From positions 25,747,922 to 25,811,921 of the forward strand of contig CM055112.1 of the NCBI GenBank assembly GCA_029204225.1: a stretch of 64,000 nucleotides of DNA, read 5' to 3'. Shown piece after piece: positions 1 to 9,976 of the stretch (positions are counted from its first letter, which is position 1; each line of letters opens with the position of its first letter). The stretch is from Diphasiastrum complanatum. Its lineage: Eukaryota; Streptophyta; Lycopodiopsida; Lycopodiales; Lycopodiaceae. The position numbers were made by a program, and so were the translations under genes. Below the pieces are notes generated by a model. It was not told the origin of the DNA. It did not search any database and saw only the letters and a program-made list of their open reading frames with translations.

Positions 1-1
1 C

Positions 2-299
2 GGTTCTACGCATAATTTTATTAATGCTAAGTTGGTGCAAAAGCTACAGTTGGCAACCGCACCAAGTGACCACAAGTATGTAGTTCGGATGGCAGCTGGT
101 GGGGAGTAGCAAGTCTGGGATCACTTTGTCCCCCACGTGCCATTGAAGATTCAAGACTATGTAGATAGTTTATCTTTTCATGTCATGAATCTAGATAAGG
201 TGGATGTAATTCTAAAAAAAAGAGTGGTTTTTTGCTAGAAATGAGTTCTTAAAGAAAGACTATGTATCTCATTGTATTTCTTTCCTGCATAATGACTCA
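2..299 (+). pseudogene. Gypsy aspartic protease remnant
   Basis: The frame starting at base 2 reads GSTHNFI, the residues that follow the catalytic Asp-Ser/Thr-Gly start of gypsy proteases (usually DSGATHNFI). The Asp itself is beyond the window edge. A TAG stop follows about 35 codons later (near 107), and the A-rich run near 213-222 probably holds a frameshift, because the downstream RT is in another frame. Confidence 0.6.
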
Positions 300-1457
300 T
301 TGGTTTGCCTTAAAGGCGATGAGCCAGATCTACCTTTTGTAACTGCTCATGAAGCGAATCAATGTATTTTGGATTTTGAGAATTTTTTGTATTTATGTTA
401 TCTGAAAGATGAATCTTACATAAATGCTTTTAGTACTCATAATATCAATGTTGATGTATCGCCTTCCCCCAAAGCATTGTCTTTTACTGATGATAATTTA
501 GAATCTTCGCCTGAGGGCAAAATCTTTAAGACACTTCGGGAGGAATATAATGATATATTCCTTGAGCAGTTGCCTGAGGGTCTTCCCCCCTCACGAGGTG
601 TAGACCATCACATAGATCTCCTTCCCGATAGCTCTCCTGTATCGCTTTTTTCCTATAGGATGAGCCCGAAGGAAGAAGATGAAGTTGCTAGCCAACTTAC
701 GAAGTTGTTGCGTAAAGGTCATATTCGGCCTAATAAATTCCCTTGGGGAGCTCCTGTTTTGCTAACCAACAAGAAAGACAGTGGTATTCATCTTTGTGTC
801 GATTACAAAAAGCTTAATAAAATGACAAATAAGAACCGTTACCCCTTGCCTCGGATGGACGACTTAATGGACCGATTGAATGGTGCTAGGTATTTCACCA
901 AATTGGACCTTAGGTCGGAATACCATCAAATTAGAATACACGAGGGGGATGTTTCCAAAACTGTTATTTCCATCAAATTAGAATACATGAGGGGGATGTT
1001 TCCAAAACTGGTATTTCTAGATGACATACTGATCTACAATAAGACTCTTGAAGAGCACGAAGCGCATTCGCATACAATCTTAGATAATCTAAGCCAAGCA
1101 AAGCTTTATGCTAAGGAGTCTAAATGTGAGTTCTTTCAAACTTGACTCAAATATTTGGAACATATCGTTTCCGATCGAGGTCTTGAGACCAACTACAATA
1201 AGGTCCAGAAAGTTTGTGATTGGCCTATCCTGAAAACCATTAGAGAAGTAAAATCTTTTCTAGGCTTCACAAGTTTTTTTCATAAATTCATTAAAGACTA
1301 TGCCTTAGTTGCATTGCCTCTAACGAATTTTCTTAAGGGACTGAGGAAAGCCAAAAGGAAAACTGAAAAGTGTAATAAGAAGAAGGCCAGAAGGGTTCAA
1401 AGATCAGTCCTCTTGTTGTTTGGACTGATGAACTTAATCAAAGCTTTGAAGCTTTGA
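300..1457 (+). pseudogene. Gypsy reverse transcriptase with internal deletion
   Basis: This frame encodes the N-terminal RT motifs: a pre-RT segment, then WGAPVLLTNKKDSG, LCVDYKKLNK, YPLPRMDDLMDRL and FTKLDLRS. It then jumps directly to the catalytic-site segment VFLDDILIY, so the roughly 45 residues that normally separate them (including the MPFGLTNAP-type motif) are missing. A 41-bp direct repeat (923-963 and 970-1010) sits at the deletion. A TGA at 1143-1145 interrupts the frame just after KCEFF. The frame then continues with HIVSDRG and the connection-domain motif VKSFLGF. The natural frame shifts before 1400. The length and motif order are otherwise usual for a Ty3/gypsy RT. Confidence 0.85.
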
Positions 1458-2575
1458 AGATGTTGGTGTCTACAGCCCCTATCTTACACATAGTGGACCC
1501 TAGCGGATCTTTCTTAGTGGAAATAGACACTAGTGACTATGCGATAGGTGCAGTCCTTTACCAGGATGGTCGAGCTGTGGCTTTCGAGAGCAAGAAGTTG
1601 GACCCAGCTCAAAGTAGATATTCTACTTATGAGAAGGAACTTTTTGATGTCATTTATGCATTAAAGATCTGGAGACATTATTTGTACGGATCCAAATTAA
1701 TGGTAATGACAGATCATGAATCTCTTAAGTATATCTGTGATGTCTCGGACCTTAGGGGTCGTAAGGCCCACTGGTCGGAACTCATTCAAGAGTTCGAATT
1801 CGACATTAAGTACCGTCGAGGTACGTCGAATTGTGTCATTGATGCTTTGAGCCAGATTGGAAAATTTAATCAATTATGCTTTGCTGAGTTCCAATCTGAG
1901 TTGTATCTTTCTCTGCGAGATCTTTGTCGGACCGATGTGTTTTTCGGTCACATTTGGCAAGATGTCCTAGCAAGAAGCTCTTTCATGAGAGACAATCTTG
2001 GAAAGCAAGACTCCAAGAAATCTCGCGAAGAGAAGATACTTGATGATTATTCTATTCAGAATGGTTTGCTTTTCTGTAGAGGAAAAGTCTGTGTGCCAGA
2101 TATCGCGGACATTAGGGCCCAAATCCTGCACGAGTGCCACGATAGCCCCAGCGCGGGACACCCTGGTATAAAGAGGACGCTTGACCTTGTTAAAAGAGAA
2201 TTTTATTGGCCAAAAACGAAAGGTCACGTCGAGACATACGTTCAAAAGTGTGAACAATGCCAAGTAAATAAAACACAAAGACTCAAAGCAGCTGGTCTGT
2301 TGCATCCATTGGAAATTCCCAGCAAGAAATGGGAAAGTATTTCCATGGATTTTGTGGTCGGACTTCCTAAGTCAGGGAAGGGTCACGATGCTATTTGGGT
2401 AGTAGTTGATAGGTTAACCAAAATGGCACAGTTTATTCCAGCAAAAACTATTGTCAAAGCTTCTGAACTTGCTCAACTCTTCGTTGAAAAGTTGTTCAGA
2501 TTGTATGGATTGTCGAACGATATTGTTAGTGATCGTGATTCCAAGTTCACTGGCGATCACAAATCAACACATTAG
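1400..2575 (+). pseudogene. Gypsy RNase H and integrase N-terminal half
   Basis: Translation from about 1400 restores the polyprotein after the upstream frameshift (WTDELNQ, then the RNase H core). RNase H is recognisable by VAFESKKLDPAQ, YSTYEKELFDVIYALKIWRHYL and TDHESLKYI. The integrase zinc-binding module follows, with H and C ligands in HECHDSPSAGHPG and CEQCQ. The catalytic core then begins, with the first Asp in SMDFVVGLP and the second in VSDRDSKFTG. The frame stops at 2573-2575 inside a stretch of about 75 bp that is not integrase-like (about 2552-2626) and separates the second Asp from the rest of the core. Confidence 0.88.
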
Positions 2576-2626
2576 TTGTTTACATTAATCACTCCTCCTT
2601 AACGTATATTTAAGCTTATTATCATA

Positions 2627-3406
2627 TGGCAGGTGGTCTTTGAAAGACTGGAAACTACTTTAAGTCTATCTATGGATCACCCGGAAACCGATGGTCAGAC
2701 CAAACGTGTCAACCAGCCAATGGAAGATATGCTTCACGCATATGTTTCCAAGCGACAATCAGACTGGGAAAAGTATCTCCCAATGGTTGAGTTTGCATAC
2801 AATAGTATGAAGCATTCTTCCTCTAGTTTTACTCCTTTTATGCTCTTGTACGGCTTTTAGCCTCATTCCCCTATCTCCGTCGGACTCAAAGGTCTCAAGG
2901 TTCAAGCTGCAGCAGATTTCTTGCATGATATGCATGAAATGTTGCAGGTGGCTAGGGAAAGCATTAGATTGGCTCAAGATAGAGCCTAGTTCTATGCCAA
3001 TCGAAGTCGCGCTCCTCGAGAGTTTGAGATCGGTGATTGGGTGTATCTTAGAATCCCTAAGGACTCTAAGACACTTCGAACGGAGAAATGTTTGAAACTA
3101 TCTCCACGTTTTAGCGGTCCTTTCAAAGTGCTTAACAAGATTGGTAAGGCTGCTTATAGACTAGAACTCCTTGTTGGAACTAAGGTTCATCCTGTATTCC
3201 ATGTAAGTCGTTTAAAGGAACGACTTGGTGGGAAAGATGACCTAATTCCCACAGATGATCTAGTGCTATTGGAGGATTTGACTAGTTTTGTATCCCATGA
3301 ACCAGAAAAGATCATGGACACTCGACGACATCAGCTGAGAAATCGTTTAATTTCTAAACATCTGATTCAAATGATGAGGACACTTGGGAGAAGGAGGATG
3401 AGTTAA
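2627..3406 (+). pseudogene. Gypsy integrase C-terminal half and chromodomain
   Basis: Reading resumes at about 2627 with VFERLETTLSLSMDHPETDGQ. The position of the third catalytic residue (the Glu of GQTERVN in functional gypsy integrases) is Lys here (codon 2702-2704, AAA). In-frame TAG stops lie at 2858-2860 and 2987-2989. The C-terminal GPY/F-like region (SPRFSGPFKVLNKIGKAAYRLEL, HPVFHVSRLK) precedes a chromodomain start (EPEKIMDTRRHQLRNRLISK) whose middle is deleted and frameshifted. The three breaks and the lost Glu make it non-functional. Confidence 0.86.
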
Positions 3407-3462
3407 GACTTAGATTCTTTGGTTTCTTCCCATAGAAGGAAGTTTTTATGGGGGGAAAGTTA

Positions 3463-3970
3463 TGTACCATAACGGTACGCCCTTCAGTGATGGCCTCGCA
3501 AGGGGCATGACACAGGACTAGAGTTATCGACATGTTTAGGTGCCACGCGTCACCATCCTAGGTGGTCACGTGTCCCTGACAGGACCGTGCTTGATGGGAC
3601 CCACTGTGATATGTCTATATAGTGCTGGGGTTTCTCTCTTTTCATTCACTCAGTCTACCTGGGAGTTGGGGGATGGAGAGCACGTGCTTTAGCTAGGATG
3701 TATCTCCAGGCCAGGAGATGTGTGCTAGGGAGAGCTGAGTGTGATGGCTGGTGGTATGGGATGCTGGTTATCGTAGGAGGCTTAATCGGACGTGATTATG
3801 GCGATTGCTCCAGGGCATGGGGGTGGATCGGTTGTGACCCTACAGTTGGGTGGTTACGGTGCGTCGTCACTTGTATGGGGTGTGCGGAACCTTCAAGGCA
3901 GTTGATGATCTTCCAACCAAACAATTTTTTGGCCACAATCTTTTACGATTGCTTTTCAACCTTCAAGAGA
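3463..3970 (+). repeat. Gypsy 3' LTR (left end clear, right end approximate)
   Basis: A purine run (tggggggaaag, 3449-3459) follows the last coding codons and is taken as the polypurine tract. The LTR would begin with TGTACCATAACGG at 3463. A TATA-like TCTATATAG near 3614 fits an LTR promoter. The right boundary is a guess because the partner LTR is outside the window. Confidence 0.55.
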
Positions 3971-3983
3971 CACGCCTTCTAAT

Positions 3984-4232
3984 GTGAACATTGAAGTCAA
4001 AATGGATACAGTAGAACTCTTACCTCGTCGTGATTGCGGACGGAAAGGAGATGCACCATTATTGGAATTTATACCCAGTAGAGAGGTTGCAATGAACAAA
4101 TTTGTTGCAATACGACCTCCAGATGAAGGTGTTGTAGCGAGAGCTCCATTTTGGATGGCAAAGGTTGTCAGAATAGGGACCGATGCTGATGGTATGGTCA
4201 CTTCACTCAAAGCATTATGGTATTCCAAATAG
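3984..4232 (+). CDS. Unrecognised 82-residue ORF
   Basis: This small ORF begins MNIEVKMDTVELL and contains the segment NKFVAIRPPDE..FWMAKVVRIGTDADG, which reads like part of a small beta-barrel reader domain or an exon of a plant repetitive gene. I do not recognise the family. It lies immediately after the gypsy LTR, has no obvious promoter and could be one exon or a transposon-borne fragment. It is listed because its composition is protein-like, unlike the neighbouring shadows. Confidence 0.25.
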   Translation: MNIEVKMDTVELLPRRDCGRKGDAPLLEFIPSREVAMNKFVAIRPPDEGVVARAPFWMAKVVRIGTDADGMVTSLKALWYSK

Positions 4233-5001
<769 letters not shown>

Positions 5002-5592
5002 TGGGCTAAATCCTAAAAAAAGTCCAATTGTTTTGCCAAAGTCCAAAATTAATTGATACAATGTTAGTATCATTTCATTAGAGAAAAGCTACTATTTAGG
5101 GAGTGCATTGTAGGATTGAATACAAACTAGAAAATATACTTATTAAGTTCTTAAATGTTGATAAATTTGAGTTTCCATATGCAGATGTAAGCATGATACC
5201 TACACACAACCGATGATTTGTTGCAACTTGATTTTTCAGTACATATTCTACTTAGTTTCAATCTTTTATCTATTATGTAGGGCTTATAAGTTGTCACACT
5301 ATGAAAAGCGGAAAAACAATGGACACTACATTTCAATTGTGAGTCATACACATTCCAAACATAACATCAACATCATCCATGCGTTGATTATTTCATAGTT
5401 GTGTTGTCCATGGGTGTGCAAAACTTGCACAAACATTCTTTTTGTATACAAATTTGTGTGATGTAGCCAATTGTCATCCATAATTGAAGACACTATGATA
5501 TAAATATGTTCATAAGTTCATGCATATTGTCAACATCAAAGGTTGAGATGGAAAAATCTTTTGGAATTGCATGTTGATAAATGAGCAATGAC

Positions 5593-5593
<1 letters not shown>

Positions 5594-5644
<51 letters not shown>

Positions 5645-5645
5645 A

Positions 5646-5720
<75 letters not shown>
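5594..5720. repeat. Compound (TG)n-(GA)n microsatellite
   Basis: (TG)n covers 5594-5643, is interrupted by catgtaa, and continues as (GA)n from 5651 to about 5720. ORFs across it are artefacts. Confidence 0.97.
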
Positions 5721-5721
<1 letters not shown>

Positions 5722-5723
<2 letters not shown>

Positions 5724-7999
5724 CACCTTCTCTTTGGCAAGTGGGAAGTCAATTTTGTTGGACAAAATAACTAACATCAATAGGACTACATTATTGTAGC
5801 AACTGAAATAGTCAAAATCAAAAGCAATAGTAAGAGATAGGGGTTGACAAACATGGGCTAAAAGCATTCAAGATGCCTACATGAATTGAATTCATGAAAA
5901 AAAAAATAGAAAAATAAAGTGGTTGACAAAATTAATGTCAATAATTTGGGCAATGATTAAAACTATTGGAGACATATCTAAATAGTTCTTTTCTATTTTG
6001 ATATGGAGCAAATAATGTGGTGGTAATGTAGAACAATGTCTACTTATTTGATGTCACAATGTAGAAGATATCATAGAAAACCGTAGCCTTCTCTAGGGGT
6101 ATATAATGTTTGACGTGAACAATTCAACTTAGGCCCAAAAATAACCCACCCCACCTCTAATTTTAAGTAAATCTTTCATTCGATAAAGGACTTTGTTCTT
6201 TTCAATACAAAGTTAAATAAAGCTCAACTTAATGTAAACAATTTAACTCATGGCCCAACAATAACCTCATTGACAAACTCACATTATGAATCTCCAAAAA
6301 CAAGACTTGTATAGTATGCTTTTCTAGTTGCTATATGTGACATTGCAATGTAGAAGAAACTTACACTTGCTTTCTAATGTTATGGTCTTTGCAAATAATG
6401 GTGTTTGTTGAATGTTCTAAGGCTACAACTTCATGAACATGAGGGAAGGGGGATGAGAGCCACCGAAGGTACCCTCCAGTACCCAGTGAAAAGCCACTGA
6501 AGGTACCCTCCAATACCCAGTGAGGCACATGCTAAATGGAGGATGTCATCACTTGTATAATATGTGGGAACAAAGATGTACTCCTCCATTTCTTCTCACT
6601 TTTCCATTGATATTTATCCAAAAAAAAGGGAACGAGCTTTTTGGAAGTTGAGGTTAGAGTCCTATTTTCTAGGTTCAAGCGTTTCAATTCATTCCACTCC
6701 AAATATGAGGACATACAAGAAATTCAAATGATAAAATAAAGAACATACATAAAAAGGAAACAAAAAGCCACGGTAAACTAGTGCTTACGAAAGACGACAA
6801 AGTCTAAGACTGAAAACAACATATATGATCTCATGAATATTTTAAAGGAAGTTGACTTCCAAAATCTCAACCTATTGTCCTAGAGAATTTTATTTCTAGC
6901 ATCCTTTTGATAGGATATAGACTCAATCAAAAAGCTCATTATTATGATTGTAGATGGAAAATCTATATATTGTGAAGTTCACTCTCATGAGAGCCCTATT
7001 TTAATACTTGGTGAAAGTTATACCTACACGATAAGATAATTTTATAAAGTTACAAAACCATTAATGCTAAAATTATTCAATGACGTGGGGCCATACCCAA
7101 GGAAAGAGTGATCCGAAGAGTCATTTGGATATAAGAGAAATATTAGTTACAAGAGGTAGATATCTAGGTGATGAAGGTAGTTGAATTTATGTATTAATTT
7201 TGTCATCCTACTGACTACTAAAACTAAGGACGAGGTTTAATGGTGGAAGATATTAATAATTATGAGTCGAAAGATTTGGAAAACAATTTAAAAAACCTTA
7301 ACTATGTTTATAAATTTCATATAGGATATTGGAGCAAAACTAAAAAAAGTTAACTTTCTACCAACTATAACAAAACCTTTACTTGGTGTGCCATGTTCAA
7401 ACCAATCCTTTTGTCATCATCCTAGCTATATAAAATTGACACCAAATTTTAGTACTTGTAGTATACCAATTGCTTTGACTTGGAGAGAAAAGTTTTGGGT
7501 AGAAGGCTTGAGAAGTTGGGAAGGAAACACATTATAAAAATAGACAATCTTTATAGAATATAGGTTGTTGGATGGAAACTCAAAGGATGTAACTTTCTTG
7601 AACAAGAATGGGATAGACTTTAACAAACATTGGATAAATTGCAACAAGCATGGTACAAATGGTAGTCTATCACTAGCACATGATTGATGAATGGTAGACT
7701 AGCAATTTAAGCTCTTATGGATGGCATATGGCTTGTTTTGCCCTTTTTTGGATTGCTTGAGCACGTGTCATAATACGCAACATAATTTTAAATAGTGAAC
7801 CATGCAAAACGACAAATGCATTAGAGGAATTCTAAATCCAAAAAAGACCCTATAAGAAACCCTATAAGAATGCCACGTAGATTGACAAAGTTTATTAATG
7901 TAAATTACCAAAATAAATTCATTTTTGGCACAAAGGCTTTTGCATTTGTGCCCGTACGATTTTCGATGCTTAACCATTCTATGTACATGATCACTTGTA
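5722..7999. other. Intergenic, AT-rich, no gene recognised
   Basis: No coding family, RNA gene or LTR was recognised. The only structure noted is a 31-bp tandem duplication at 6459-6523. Confidence 0.5.
6459..6523. repeat. 31-bp direct duplication
   Basis: The unit gccaccgaaggtaccctcca... (6459-6489) recurs at 6493-6523 with two mismatches and a 3-bp spacer. Each unit carries a KpnI-type GGTACC. Confidence 0.85.
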
Positions 8000-8335
8000 G
8001 TTATTAAAAATAGTATAACTTTTTAAGTGTAGCTCTGATTGAGACAAAAATTATATTGTTGGAAAGCGCTCAATGAGAGCTTTCCAAGGATACCCTACAT
8101 GACTACTTCCAACCTACCTTTCAAAAGTTATGGCCACTCAAAGTTTTTGAAAAAGTCAAATGTCGCTTGCGTGCGACCAAAAAAGTCAAATATCACTTCT
8201 ATGCGACCATAGAGTACCCTCTCACAGAGAGGGTACTCTATAGTCGCACAAGACCGTTTTTTTTTTTTTTAATTTTTGTCTCAATCGAAGCTACGGTTAA
8301 AGATTTATACTATTTTTAATGATAATTGCATATTC
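8000..8335. mobile_element. MITE-like fold-back element
   Basis: The left arm (about 8005-8052, containing aaaaatagtataactt and gctctgattgagacaaaaatt) is the imperfect reverse complement of the right arm (about 8271-8322, containing aatttttgtctcaatcgaagct and tatactattttta). The centre holds a second near-perfect stem, with tgcgaccatagagtaccctct (8202-8222) matching 8228-8248. It has no coding capacity. The size (about 320 bp) and shape fit a miniature inverted-repeat element or a degraded fold-back transposon. Target-site duplications were not resolved. Confidence 0.6.
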
Positions 8336-8740
8336 TACTATGAATAACATGTCACCCCGACGCCGAATTATTTAATTACTAAGAAAACTTTTTTTTTCAA
8401 TTTTAATGAGTTACGTTACATAGATTTCAAATTTGAGTGTTTTGATTGGTCCATGTGTAAGCAAAATTTGAGAAAAAGTAAATAAAGAGAATCTTTAAAA
8501 AGGGTCTTTTTTTTATTTAGAACTCCTCTAATGCCTATTTAATTTTATAATGCAAAAACTTTTCTTTAAGAATATCATAATGGATATACCTATTCGATTT
8601 CAAAACCATTGTGTGATAATAAGCCATATGTAATTGCCATTCTATTGATTGGCCTTTTTGGGCCCTACATTATTTTGCATAATATAGGGCCCCATAATTT
8701 TTGATAATTTTTTTTAAAGTTTGAGACTACTAGGTGGGAG

Positions 8741-8741
<1 letters not shown>

Positions 8742-8806
<65 letters not shown>
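8742..8806. repeat. (GA)n microsatellite
   Basis: Uninterrupted GA dinucleotides over about 65 bp. A looser GA/GTGA-rich tail continues to about 8875. Confidence 0.97.
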
Positions 8807-8809
<3 letters not shown>

Positions 8810-8897
8810 TCTCCTTGTTTGCGGGGGAAGAGAGAGGGAGTGAGTGAATGAGTGAGTGTGTATAAAAAGAGAGAGCCCATAAAATCAGTATAATGTC

Positions 8898-9045
8898 AAT
8901 TACGTCACGTAATGGTCAATTGGTCTGGCCATTACCATAAATAATTCAGTCCCCGGTCAGCTCATGGCCTCCGCCATTCGCTACCGGGTCCCAAATTATT
9001 CATGGTAATGGCCCTCCCAAGGGCCATTACCTAATACGTAACCCA
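8898..9045. repeat. Nested inverted repeats built on GGCCATTACC
   Basis: ggccattaccataaataatt (8927-8946) pairs with 8994-9013 with one mismatch, and 9004-9014 pairs with 9020-9031 (ggtaatggccct / gggccattacc). The same core in alternating orientation makes several competing hairpins about 400 bp upstream of the receptor-kinase start. It may be a small MITE or a regulatory fold-back. Confidence 0.6.
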
Positions 9046-9457
9046 TCACACACAGGAAATCCCATGGCACATGACATTCCGGGCGATTGTGCTTTTTGGA
9101 TCAAGCAAAATGTCATGTGGCCGGACCGTGGCTTCCATAATACTTAAAAGCAATATCAAGTTGCACAATGCACATTATTGTAGCTTTGGTTGGATGGCTA
9201 GGTCTCTCTCTCCCACATTCAATTTGACCCCAAAAAAAAGAATTTGGTGCTTTTTTTTTTCAAGATTGAGCGTTTTTAAATTGCAATCTTTGGTATTTTG
9301 AATCATTCAACAAATTCAATGCTTTTCCACCCCACACGTCTATGTCAGATTTTGGAGATATTCTCAAACCACCTCGTCATATTTCAGATCACCTCAATTC
9401 TCAGACATCCATCTTCCTTTAAGCCGAGTCTTGCATTCCTACACCATACTCATTAAT
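9046..9457 (+). promoter_or_regulatory. Upstream region of the receptor-kinase gene
   Basis: This is the stretch between the fold-back repeat and the predicted start codon. No convincing TATA box or named element was found. It is listed only as the likely promoter/5' UTR by position. Confidence 0.3.
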
Positions 9458-9564
9458 ATGCATCCGATCATCCTGTCTGCAGCCTTGTTGCTGCTCCTGC
9501 TGCTGCTGCAGGAGCCGCCCTTCATGTCCAGCTCACAAGCGAGCCAGACTCACGACGACGACGG
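9458..9564 (+). CDS. LRR receptor kinase, exon 1 (signal peptide)
   Basis: The ATG at 9458 opens a short exon that encodes a classical secretion signal: MHPIILSAAL, then a run of Leu (CTG repeats), then a small-residue cleavage region and an acidic tail THDDDG. The exon ends at ACGG|GTAATT (donor GT at 9565-9566), leaving two bases of a codon. Intron 1 is 412 bp. Joining to exon 2 keeps the frame and supplies the signal peptide that the large LRR frame itself lacks. This is the reason for choosing this start over the internal Met at 9987. Confidence 0.8.
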
Positions 9565-9976
9565 GTAATTCATACACATTTCATTTGTTTTATTTAATCA
9601 TTAGCTCGAGCATGCTTTCGCCAATTCCTTGAGATTTATGGTGATTGGCTTCTTTCCTAATTGCCAGAATATGATTTTGATTGTCTACACTCAACATTAT
9701 TGTCAAATCACTTTGCGATCCTCCATTGTCAATATTGTTTTGACTCCATGAATTCTAATCCCGAGCTTTAAATGCAGTACAAGACTGGAACATCAGAATT
9801 TTAGGATTGAAACGCTGAATTTAACGAAGTACACATTATAACTTGCACAGAATCGAGCTCACTACCTGTGCCCATAAGTCTTATAATTTGTATCTCGCAA
9901 TATGTATTCGTTTCCTGATGCGAGAAGAATGTTTCGAGTGTGTGAAACTAGTAGTTGGTGATTGATTAAATTTCAG

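Larger units (their letters stand above)
1..3970 (+). mobile_element. Ty3/gypsy chromovirus, 3' part, degenerate
   Basis: A plus-strand Ty3/gypsy retrotransposon enters from the left edge. The order protease, reverse transcriptase, RNase H, integrase, chromodomain, polypurine tract, LTR can be read across three frames. The chromodomain-like tail after the integrase places it among chromoviruses. The coding part is interrupted by several stops, at least two frameshifts, an internal RT deletion and a short insertion in the integrase, so it cannot encode a working polyprotein. The 5' LTR and gag lie outside the window. The right end is approximate because the second LTR copy is not available for comparison. 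Confidence 0.88.
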
